DNA of 64,000 nt, from contig NC_092673.1 in NCBI RefSeq assembly GCF_964355755.1, positions 17,739,001 to 17,803,000 of the forward strand. Reading direction: 5' to 3'. Origin of the DNA: Antedon mediterranea. Lineage: Eukaryota > Echinodermata > Crinoidea > Comatulida > Antedonidae. The notes below the pieces were generated by a model, which saw only the letters and a list, made by a program, of their open reading frames with translations, was not told the origin of the DNA and did no database searches. Positions 1-12,900 of the stretch are shown in pieces; position 1 is the stretch's first letter, and each line of letters opens with the position of its first letter. The translations under genes and the position numbers were made by a program.

Positions 1-867
1 GCTGTGGTAAACCATTCTATTTTGTTCTGGTTTACCACATTATTTAGCAGTAATTTTTACTGTATTGTCTCATATTATGGTATATCTGCAGCATTGCAAA
101 ATAGGGTAATGTAGGCTTACAAAGAATTGTCAGGACAATTTCACATTTTATTGATATCATGTGTATTTATAAACTTCAACTTCAGTATCAATTAGCCTCC
201 ATATTAATCAATAGTATTACTACCTCAAAGAGCAGTATTATTTAATCAGACTTTCAGATATAGAATTCTCAAGTGTTTGATTTTTTTCACATTTTTCTCT
301 TTTTACACATTCTACTAACAAGTTTGTTTTGATTTTGATATTCATTTATAAGTCAACTATAATTGTAATGTGTTGTTGTTGTTTTAATATTTCATTTGTA
401 TCTGGATAGTATCCAAATATTATTTTCTTTGAAAGTTTATAGTAAAACTATTTGTTGTTTTATATTATGGCTCAAACATTTTAACACATCTACCTACTGT
501 TCCAAAGTAAACTTTTATTCAATTTATCTCTCTCTCTCTCCTCCATCTTTCAATGTTGAAGGCGGTAGACTATAAACAGCAGCACTTAAGTTTTGGTTTG
601 GATACAGGAGTTATAGGTGGCGCACTGTACAAGTTGATGTCATTTATTGGCAAATAGTAATTTCTATTCACGTCCTAATTTACAACCAATGTTAAAAAAT
701 AGTAAATCTACGTGTTATCACATGATGCTCTTTCATCCAATCTCTAGATGGTAAATGTTTGAGACATGACATAATACTGTATGTATGTGATGCGTAATTA
801 AAGTGTGTTATATTGTATATCAATAATTTCTCAAAACTACTAATAACTAAACCCATTTTTTTAATAG
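1..867 (+). other. Left edge, intron-like DNA
   Basis: AT-rich with stops in all frames and a short (TC)n tract at 527-541. I see no gene. It is probably an intron of gene 1. Confidence 0.5.
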
Positions 868-952
868 GATGGATATACACCTGTCTCAGTTTTACAAAAT
901 AACTGGATGATAAGGGACCAGAGTAAAACTGAAATTTTAAACTTCTTTAAAA
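868..952 (+). CDS. Gene 1 exon, possible ankyrin-repeat end
   Basis: An AG at 866-867 precedes 85 nt that are open only in frame 0, followed by GTAAGT. The peptide begins DGYTPVSVLQNN. The DGYTP start is typical of an ankyrin repeat's first helix, but only one partial repeat is visible. The exon ends in phase 1, which fits the next candidate exon at 6415. It could be a chance open stretch; a transcript read would settle it. Confidence 0.5.
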
Positions 953-3900
953 GTAAGTGAAATTTTAATTACTAGATGGCACGCTCGCTTCGCTCGCGTA
1001 CCATCTAGGTCGTGCCCACAGATGGTTCTCGAATACACAGTATTTCCAGCGAGAAAAAAATGGAGATTTCAAATGTACGTACCGCAGGACTATAATACAT
1101 TGTCGTTTACAGAAACGAATAAATATACACAATGATTTATGTAGTCAACCAAAATTAGCACCCTGGGAATTACTTCCGAGAGAGAAACAAAATGAGTCAA
1201 ATTTTTTTATTTGGACTCATTTAAACAAACCCAATTTGTGTTTTGTATGTAACATTAAGGGTTGAGGGATGGGGGAAGAAGATATGTACAAAGAGGAAAC
1301 ATTTTAAAATATATTCTTATCCACTCAGTAACGAAATATTGTTTTTAATGTTTTATAGGCCTATAAATAATATACCACTAAATACAGTAAACATTTACGA
1401 TTTAATACGGTACTTTGTTAAAACTCTCACTGTCATAGTCGATTGAAATAGTAAAGTACATGTAACGATACACCACTACGACGTTTATATATTTTTAAAT
1501 TATTAATTAATACAAACAGTGAGAAGCAACTGTCAGTAATAACGTTTATTTATTTGTATATTATATGTTTATAATCTAACAGTAGGGCCTACCCACACTC
1601 ACAGTAATAAAGTTTATTTGTATATATTTTTATATTACATCTAACAGTACCAACACTCACAGTAAGAAATTTGCGATTCAAATTGCGATCAAAAGTGGTT
1701 AATACCTTAACAGTATTGTACAGCATTGCAATACTATTTATGTTTATTCTCCAAGGGGGCCCATAAATCTAAATCTATACCTCTATGGTTAAACCAAATA
1801 ATTTGGAATGTTTATTTGTATATTATATGTTTATAATCTAACAGTAGGGCCTACCCACACTCACAGTAATAAAGTTTATTTGTATATATTTTTATATTAC
1901 ATCTAACAGTACCAACACTCACAGTAAGAAATTTGCGATTCAAATTGCGATCAAAAGTGGTTTTAACCATTAAAATACCTTAACAGTATTGTACAGCCAG
2001 GGAACTCCCTGGTACAGCATTGCAATACTATTTATGTTTATTCTCCAAGGGGGCCCATAAATCTAAATCTATACCTGTATGGTTAAACCAAATAATTTGG
2101 AATGTTCCATTCATCACAAATCAATACATTTGTAAAAACGTATATTAAATGTATCAAAATAGTATTTTTTAAAGAAAATCAGCCTGTCTTCAACATTATG
2201 ATGCTGTACTCGAACTGTTCAACCGGTTTTCAGCTATTAAAAACAATTATCGTAGGAGGAGATAGGAAAATGCGAAGCCTCCTCGCATTTTTGTGGCGGG
2301 TATTTTTCAAGATGGACATCCATTAGACAGTGTATACCACGATCGGAAAACACCCCTATTTGGGGCAAATCGTTGAACCTAAATTCGTTTTAATCGTCAA
2401 TAACTAATTATCTAACTTAATTTAATTAGTAAACAGGGTTACATCAGGTGATTAAAATCAGTACCGAAAGTACGAACCAACTTTATATACCATCGAGTAA
2501 AAATTCTAGAAGTAAGGCGCGATTTACCGAATTTTGCCCTTACGTAAATTTATATATAGATTAAAATTTTGGAATCAACTAGTTTTCATTACAAACGATA
2601 AAGATTTGATTTCTTTTCCCAAATGAAGAAGAATGCCTAGATCAAAACTAGAAAATTAGCATTTATGATATAATTCACAGGTTCAGATGGCAATAGATTA
2701 AATAATCCACTGGGATTGTGAAAAACCTTATTTTTTATGATTTGAACATTGCAAATAAATTAGAAAAATTATTTTGCCATTACGATAAAAATACACAAAA
2801 ATGCAAACTTTAAAATTCCTTTGAATTAACAATATTGAATAAATTAGGCCACACTTTTTTTTTTATGGAACTTCATTTTTCACATCAAATCAATCTCTTT
2901 ATTCATCAATACATCAAAACAATTATACATAAACAAAATAAAGATGTGAAGATGAAAGGGACCTCCAAGAAACCCAAAGGGGCTTGTGATAAAAGGCCCA
3001 CTATAAGCTAGTTACAAAAAAAACATACAAAAAATAAATTAATAAAATTAATAAAAATCCTGTATAGACAAATACACGGGATGCGCATTGTTAAGGAATA
3101 TTTGAACTTTATTAATTGCATATAAATGTAAATGTAGAATTTTTTTTTTTTAATGTAATCTATTTTATATATAATGGTATTATTTAAAATATGTATTCGC
3201 AATCGAGGCAAACAATTTACGATAGGAGGAGATAAATATTGAATTTAACAAGGCCATATAGATGTCTGCAGTCGCTTGCTCAAGTTAGTGTTTACCAACC
3301 GACCGACATAGTGAGTTGTAGAGTGGCGTTGCACGTGACTAAAAATGTAATTTCCTTGTTAAATCCCATTTTTTGTTTCCACAATGAATGAATTTTCTTC
3401 ACATACTTTTAAGCCAGCTTAAGAATACTATTTCTCTGTATGTGAAATTAAGCATCATACATAATGTATTTTACCTTGGCTCCTACAATTGTATTATCTT
3501 ACGACTTACTTCCCATGCAAATAGGCACAAAATAATAAGTAATATTTGAGCATAAACGCTTAAATAATTTAAAAAGTTGTTATAAATTAATGAGCTTTCA
3601 GTAGAGTACTTACACACAGAATAATAGAATATTGCATTCATATTTTGTTTCTTTTTCTTCCCAACTTTTTGTTACTTTTTTCTGGGAGCCTAGGCTTAAA
3701 GTTTTATACTTTTAAGGTTTCCTTCCACACATACTATGTTTTATTAATTATTATCTTACATGTTTATATAATTATTATTATATGTATTTTTAATATGTGT
3801 GGAGAATATTTATTTAATATCTATTGAATATTGCATAAACGAATTGAATTGAATTGCAAATAGTTATCCTTGGCTTGGTGTAGGCCTACTATAAAAGGTT

Positions 3901-6900
3901 GAGAATACAGAACCAAAACTGATAGTAATGTATGACAAAGTGAACAAACTTTTATAGTCTAAGGAACTTTCTTAGCCAATACATACAAGATTAAACCATT
4001 AGGTAAGAGTTAATTAAAAAATATATTTCAAAGACCCATTCCCTACAATTTTCGACGTTTTGTAAAAATAATGCAATATTACTGTACTTTAAAAGCATTA
4101 AACCAGGTTATTCCTTGTCTTAGATGTACGTTTTATGGTAATTTATGATAAAATGAGAGAAACAATGCACTACCTAAGTAGCTCGCAGTTTATTTATTAT
4201 TATAAAGTTGATTAAAATCATTAATAAACTTATATTTTTTTTCAACTTTCTGATCGTAACATTTAAAAGGAAATCTATTTTTATCCATTTCAGTGATTTG
4301 TAACCAATAACGAAAAATAGAAATAAAGCAATCAATGTTTAAGGATAGTCTGCCTAATTCTGATTTGACAGCCACGCTGTGCGCTGTTTCCAATGCCTAA
4401 AATAAATCTTGAAAAACGTGTCAGTAAATGATCAATTGGTGATAAATTCGAAAATCCCCATGTCTCACTCCCGTAAATTAAAATTGGTAAACCTTTGTCA
4501 AAAATGTGTTTCCATATATTCTCTGGTAGGTATTTTGTTTTGCTATTAATTGATTGTAAATTGATTGTAAATAGTACGTACGTTATTTGCTTTTTGCCAA
4601 TTGTGTTCAATTGTTTTATTCCACTGACCATTTGAATTGAAAACCACTTCCAAGTAAGTATACGATTTAACAACTTCCATTTTAATGTTTATCTAATACC
4701 ATTTTTCATATTTTCTTAATTTTTCACCTTTTTTAAATACCATTATTTTTTATTTGTGTACATTTACACTAAGACCCCATGTGTCACAAAATATTTCCAA
4801 TATAATTATTAAATGTTGTAAGCCTTTACTGTGTCTGCGAATAGTAATAAATCAGCAGCATTATTAGCAGATGGTTTATAAAGCAATCCCCGAATGGTAT
4901 TTTTTCGTTATTTTGATTTAGCTAGTAATTCATAAATATATTAAATAGAGATGATGGCAGGGGTGACCCTTGTTGTATTCCAATTGAACATTCAAATAGG
5001 AGCATTAATGAGTTTCCTATTTTTACATGCGCTAATAATTGGAAACTAAATAATAATATATATGACGTCATATATATTATTATTTACGCCTATTCTTCTT
5101 AATTTTAATAATAGAAAATTATGATTTATACTGTCAAGTGCACGTTTGAGATCAACGAAGCAACCAATTATTCTATCCCTTTTTTTACGTAGATATTTTT
5201 GAATTATGCTGTTAAGAATGAAAATATTATCTAATATGCGGAATCCCTTGCGAAAACCCGATTTTTCTTGTTAAATAATGTTATTGTTTTCAGTATCGTT
5301 AGTTATTCTAGTGTTAAGGATGTTTAAAAATATTTTGCCAAGAATTGGAATTAGAGAAATGCCCCTACATTAAGTACTAGGCTAGGCTTACCAAATATTT
5401 ATTTTGTTTTCAAATTTAGCGCCAGCTGAACCGCCGCTAATAACTAATTGTAATGTATATTCATTACATTGGTAGTGGGCGGGGGGCGGTGTTCTTCTAA
5501 ACACCAAGCCCTTCAAAGTATAAAAGCTCTACCAAGTGTATAAAGTGTATATTTTACAAAATATTTATATTATACAAACATGTAGAGTGTTCATTGCATT
5601 TTATCAATAAATACATTTAGAGCAATTATGACACATTGTACATTCTAGGCTGATTTTTATTTTTTTACAATTAATATTTACAAAAGTGTAGCGTACACAC
5701 ATAATGGGGAACTAACGACTGGGGACAATGAGCACATTTTCTGAGCGTGCCTTAGTAGGACCAGAAAAACGCCCTTATTGTAAGCCTTTAAAGGTGCAAT
5801 TCCAGATCTATATTGACAAAATTGTTTGACATCAGCCTAAACCATGGCAGGGTTCGAGTTATGACAAACAGGTATAAAAACAAAATTGGTTACTGGTCAT
5901 AAAACAGAATATAAATAAAAACATTCAAAAAGTTCAAAGCATATTGAAAACTTACGATAGATGTTTTTAATCGCATTTCCTACTGCCTAATTCTGAATCA
6001 TACCAGTTATTCATTTCAGGATTACTTTATTTTCACTTTACCCATTGAAACCATGCTAATCAACCGTATGTTGCTATAATTTCAACGATTTAGATTCAGG
6101 ATCGCTGTCAAAAAATGTTGCATAACGTCTATATGTTTGGATGAGTTTGATTTTTTTTAGGACATAATTTAAATTAATAACTGTAGTTGTAATAACTGTA
6201 TACATTGTAGTTAAAAATATACATTGTTATTATTATAGTATATTCAGAATGAATGATTGCTTGTACACAATCACCCACAAGTGTTTGTAAGGCTTTGTAT
6301 CGCACAGAGCCTTATACAACCTTATACCATTGAAAAAAAAAAGCTATGACTTTTAATATAGTGTTTTTTATGAAAATTAAATATGTAATATTTTGGTTTT
6401 GTGCATTTTTTTAGATTTACCAAGTACTGTTGATGAGCAATTTCAAACACAATTTCAGAAACAGACAAGTGATGAACAGAAAACAAAACTTCTTAAGCCA
6501 GAGAGTGGTAAGTTTAAGAATAAGAGCTGCTGTATGTTTTATGATTGTATCTATATATAATTTAACAGAATTGTGATTAAAATGGGATTTCAGTAGAGAG
6601 AATTAGACGCTAATGTTATTTAAAAAATCATTTCTGAGCGGTACTGTAAAAAGGCGAAAAAGTGTGCAACTGATAACAAATAACAAATGGAGAGATTTTA
6701 TTTATCATAAATAATAACAGTTGATTGTTTCCATTTAAAATACTGTAATACTGGAATGAAGCTAGTTTGCAGATTTATGTGCCATGCTTTCTTGATTTTT
6801 GCTTGATTGTTGATTTTTAGGTTATATGCATTATCATGCGATTTAACAAAATCACGTTTGTAATCATATCTTCACAAGCATGAATCACTTTTAAACAAAA

Positions 6901-9900
6901 TTTGGTACTCATAAATTTCAGGTCATTATTTCATCATATGACAATACAATTACGTGCGTAGCGCATATAACGCATGCGTACGCGCGCTTAAAATTTCCAA
7001 AATCGTCAAAATTTATTTTCGATGAAATTAGAGTACGTTTCAGGCAATTTTAAGCATTTAAAAAATTGCCATGAGTGCACAGATTTTTGCACGCGCACTG
7101 CTTGTTAAACGTTAATGCACACTCTTTTTGTCCGATTTCTGTTGTACAACCTTTCTTTAATAATATCATCATATTTTATTCACTTTTCAACTCGAATTTG
7201 CGTTTTCTTACGAGCACGTCAAAAGTGACAGGCTACGCACGTGTAACAAAATGGTGAAAATATGCTAAATTAAAAAAATAATATAGATCGTAAGAATGCT
7301 CGGGAACACATATTTTTTATTTCATTTTCTTGAAGTGTATGTATCATATGTATGATTTATTATGAAATTAAGAGTACAAAAGTTGATAAAGTCATCATTA
7401 ATTGCATTTTAAAATTTAAAAAATTTATTTCGACAATCAAAAATTTATGACATTTTCTTAGGCCGAAATAACAAACTTTAACTTTCTTCCTTCAAAATAA
7501 AAGTTCATATATTAAAGGTAAAAGTATATAGTTTGACAGTGCATCGTTTTTTTAACATTTTTAAAGATGTCATCATAGTAAAAAATTATAATTCATTGCG
7601 GTATGTCATAATCTATCTGCGCCAAAGTGGTTACTGCATAGTAAATACACGGAGGAATCTTTCTACAACTTTTAGTCAGTTGTGTATGGCTCGGTGGTCT
7701 GTGCTCGTGAAATAAGATTTTTTTTTATTATCCATATTGTTTGTTCAATTTTATTTTTTAGTGTATAGATTATACACATAATTTATAATGAAATCTAGAT
7801 AAAATGTAAGTAATGTCTTTATTATTATGTAACAATGTGATTTATGACATTATACGCAGAGGGATCTTTGATCGGATTGTGATACCGGCTATTGTATTCC
7901 CGTTAGCAAGATCCTATATTATAAACTAGATTTGAACTCGTCACTTTGACGAGTTAGTTATCCGCACGACAAACGCCACGCGCACGTCATACGTTGGAAT
8001 TTTGCACACGGAAAAAGATTATGGCTGTCATATTATTGATGTTGTGATTCTCTGTGTTTAGAGAAGGATGCTTTAGACCAGGTCCGCCTTATTATTAGCC
8101 AATCAAAATCGTATAATTTTTAGAGGGAAAATGTTATCCTCCTCTGAAGCCTAAAATTTGCATATCCAGTATAAAAGTAGAATGTAATAGATATTAGAGG
8201 AGAAGAGAGAATAAGATCAGAGTAGATAAACGGAAAGATGATAAAGAAAATAAGGCTTGACTGGTACAGTGGTAGAAAGATGTATTAATAGAGTTACAAG
8301 GAATAAAAGTTCTAGTTGAGTTAAATATACTTTTTGTATGAGTTATCATTCAGTGACAGTGTACGTCGCGTGGAGTTATATATATACGCCTGAGAAAGCT
8401 CGGAACCAACTAAAATAAATTCACTACAATGGCATTATGACCTGAATTTAAGAATATTATATGCTGTTAGTGCTGAATTCTGTCAATTTTGTGTCATATA
8501 GTATATACAGTGCAAACGGTATAATCTGTATACATGTTACATACAGTGTAGAATAGGTGAAATTACGGGACCCCCCGTTTATTCCTATTTTTAACATGGC
8601 GACGGTATCAAAATGAAACACTAAGATAGCAATTTGAGAAGGAAATTATCTCAGTAACAACATATTAACGTGCAGAAGAAATTTGAATACATGAAATATT
8701 GATGCTTGCTCTTTTAAATGTAATGAATTATGACGCAAAAGATGAAAATACAAGTTTTTTTATTTAACTGGCCATATGATGACGTCACAACATCCGATTT
8801 GCAACATTTTCTCATGATTTCGTATCTACAATCCAATAGCTTCCAGAAAACGTTTTAATCGTGATTATCACATTTTATTTGTACGAGCTATAACAGATTA
8901 ACATTTACTGTAAAGATGAAATTAATGGCACACGTAATTTAAATGTTTAGGCATGATGACGTCATACAAATTAAAATATTTTTAACTCATGCGAAGGATA
9001 GTTGATTGACCTAGACAATATCGAAATCGGGGTGAAAATGGAAAACGGATAAGTGGAGATGCGCTCTATTAAATGTGATGCGCTATGACAAAAGAGACAA
9101 AATCCCTATATTTTATATTCGAGTGGCCATACGATGACGTCACATAGTCCAGTTAGCCATATTAATGCATGATCCGATATCTACAACTCATCAACTTCCA
9201 GAATATGTAATAACAATAATTTTCACCGTTTAGTTGAGAAGCTACGACGGTTTAAAAAAATGCATCATTTTGACGAATTTTTGAACTTTTTCATAAAAAA
9301 CGCGCGCAAATTATCCAATTCGACGTGCTCGTATGACGTAATTTTAAGCCGAAATTGTTTAAAATTTGGTAAAAGTACTGAAAAAGGCTGGAAAAACATA
9401 AATCATGCGGAAAAAGTATGTTATCAACGCTACGTGCGCACCGCGCGCGTGGTAATTTTTGACATGCTCAAAATTACATGAAACGCGTAGAAAGTTGATT
9501 AGAAATTATTTTTTCGCATTTTAACATTTTAAACGCACGTGCGCGCGTAACTTTGTGTAAAACATGTCATTTTTAGTGCACAAAAAGTTAGCGCAAGATA
9601 TAAATTAAACTTTTGCTGAGTTTCAATTTAAATTGTTATATGGTTTTCGATCTATGTTAAATACGCGAAATTCATAAAATCGCGCGTAAGTCACTTTGCG
9701 CATTTCTGACGTCATTCACAAAAGTGGCTGCACAACTTCACGTAAATGCGCACATGTTGACAAAGTTATAAAATGTTAGCTTTACACGTTTTAGAGATAA
9801 GCTCTGCACAAAAATGACAGAAAGAAAGAAGAATAATACAGAAAAACTAGATTTGAACTCGTCACTTTGACGAGTTCGGGTTATCCGCGCATACGCAACA

Positions 9901-12900
9901 TGCACATACTTTAAACTATATGAACCTCGACAATTATTATGCCATCCTATGACATGAAATAAATATGTTTACAGTGCTGAATTGTACCTATTTTGTAGCA
10001 TACATCATGTTACAGTATTTACAGAATACACTGTATGTTATATACAGTGTAGCATAGACGGAATTTCGAGACCTATCTTTTAAATCCAATTATTAACACG
10101 ATGACATCATCAAATTGACATAAAAATAACACTTTTAGAAGATAATTATCTAATTAATTACATTAATACAAATTTAAAGAATTTTGGTCACGTAAAAGTG
10201 AGATGCGCTCTCGTTTAAACGCAATGAACTTTTACGCAAGAGGTGAAAATATGACTTTTTGAATTCAACTGGCCATATGATGACGTCACAACATCTGATT
10301 GACAAAATATTCACATGAATTCGTATCTACAATCCAATAGCTTCAAGAAAACGTTTTAATAATGATTATCACTTATAACTCTGACGAGCTATAACCGATT
10401 GAAATTTACTGTAAAGATAAAAATAAGTGACCCACGTTATTTACATTTTTAGACATGATGACGTCATAAAAATTAAAATATTTTTAACTCATGCGAGAGA
10501 GAGTTGATTGACCTAGACAGTATTAAAATATATGAGGAAATGGAATACGTATAAGCGATATGCGCTCTATTTAATGTAATGAGCAATAACGAAACAGTAA
10601 AAAAACCAATATTTTACATTTGTGTGGCCATACGATGACGTCATAACATCCGAGGGGTAAAGATTCTGCATGAATTCATATCTACAACATATCTGCTTAC
10701 ATATTAAATTTTAAAAAATGGGGGTAACGGTTGATCCTGAGGAGCTATAATAGATTCAAAGTAGGCATAATTTTGACAATATTTTGTCTTTTTTGCAACT
10801 AAAACGCACGCAAATTGTCTAAATCAACGTGTTCGTATGACGTCATTTTAATTTGAAATGATGTCAATCTTTTTTAAAATGACTAGGAAAGGCTGGAAAA
10901 TCATAATTCAAGAGAAAAAAACATGATTTTCATGCACCGTGCGCACCATACGCGTAAATTTTTTCGCACGCGCGGGAATTTTTGACATGCTCAAAATGTC
11001 ATGATCAGCGTAGAAAGTTGATTAGAAATTAATTTTGCGCATTTTGAAACTTTAAATGCGCGTGCGCGCGTAACTTCTTGTAAAACATGTCATTTTTAAT
11101 CCATAGAAAATTGACCCATGATATGAATTATAATTTTATTAAGTTTCATGAAACAATATTTGTTGGTTCTAAAGTTATGATCAGTTATAGAAATTCATAA
11201 AATCGCGCGTAACTTACGCAACGCGTATCTGACATCGTCCAAAAGCTTGGCTGCACATCTACCCTTCAATGTCAATCTTTTTACCAAGTTATACAAAGTT
11301 ATGTTCACAAGCAATAGAGATATGCTGGTCACAAAATCCGGGAAAGAAAGAATAACAAAGAAGATGAAAAAAAAGATATTTACAATCACATGGGTTATCC
11401 TGCAACTAAGTTGCGGATAACCAAAAAAAAAAAGATGAAACAGGACAGTTACAAGGAGTTATCCGCTGAATGCGGATAACTAATAATTAAAGATTCTGAG
11501 AAAATCAATCAATCAATATATCTTTTAAAAATCAATTATCTTTATTTAAATCAATGCATATAACCAAATTCTAGTTTTTTTTTAACTTTATTTACTCCAG
11601 ATGTTTAAAAAATCTATTAAAATCTTGATTCAATTTTCAGATATTGCTGCACGTGAATTAGATTTTCAGAAAGCATACAATGAAGCCTTGAAAGATGGAT
11701 CCGTTCCAGTCAATCTTGGAATGCTTAAAGTGATTGGGCAAGAAGGAGTTGGTAAAACATGCCTCATAAATGCATGTCTTGGAAAAGAGTAAGTAGTAGT
11801 AGTAGGACAGTGAAATGAACATTACAAAATATTTGTGAGTCAACTAAGAATTACAAACCAGCCAACTTTTATTGATTTGATTTTGATAAACTACCACTTT
11901 TTAAATATTGCAGTGATAGATAACAATAGTTGAATAAAAACGTCTATAAATATATAAATCGGTTTCTACAATAATCATAAAACCATCAAATTTTCTATAG
12001 AATATAGAATTTGCTTTTAGGCTTGTATTTAAAAAAAAGATCATACGAATGGTCGGATAACTTGACTTCCTAAATGTATAATTAATGAATATATTAAAAT
12101 GGTTTTGAAGTAAAAGGAGAAAAGTGAATGTTTTACAGTACCTGTACTTAAAATGACTGAAGTTCATTGTTGGTTTCAAATAATTTTGCCAGATTTGAGG
12201 AAAAGCATGTACTTACAGATGGCATAGCGGTGATAAGAACAGCAAGCACAACATGGACAGAGGCTAAAGCTGATAGTGGTAAACATGAATACAAATTAGC
12301 ATATTACTCTTCCCATCATCATACGTTATGTAACCATATTTATCAATAATTATTATCATAGACACAAACAAGTCCACAATGAAATGGAGACATAGAATGG
12401 AATTCAATAAATGTATACAACCGTAGTATGGATTCAACAGTCATATTTTCACATACATTACAATTGTTACTCTATGATCCCTTTATAACGCACACATTCT
12501 TTGATGATGTACTGTAATTGTAATTTTACTTCGACAGTAGTAAAATATCCAAAGTATAGTCACATATGAACGTATGTGCTGAAATAATATGTACACACTT
12601 TCTCTTTCTCTACAGGTGATCCTTCAAAACAGTATACGAAAATGGTCACTGACAAATTGAGAGCAAAGGAAACTGTAAGCGTATGTCAGTAATAATAGGG
12701 TGGTTTCGCAACCATACGAATACGATAACGAAAACGGATACGTCACACATTTGTGAAACTTTTGAGCTGATCCCCATTTCATATTCGTAAGGCGTATTTG
12801 TGTTGACGAATATCACCAGTCATATTCGTAACTCCAAAACGAGTATAGTTTTTGATCTATTTTGCACATTTTGCATTTGAATTAGGAATGATTCATGATT

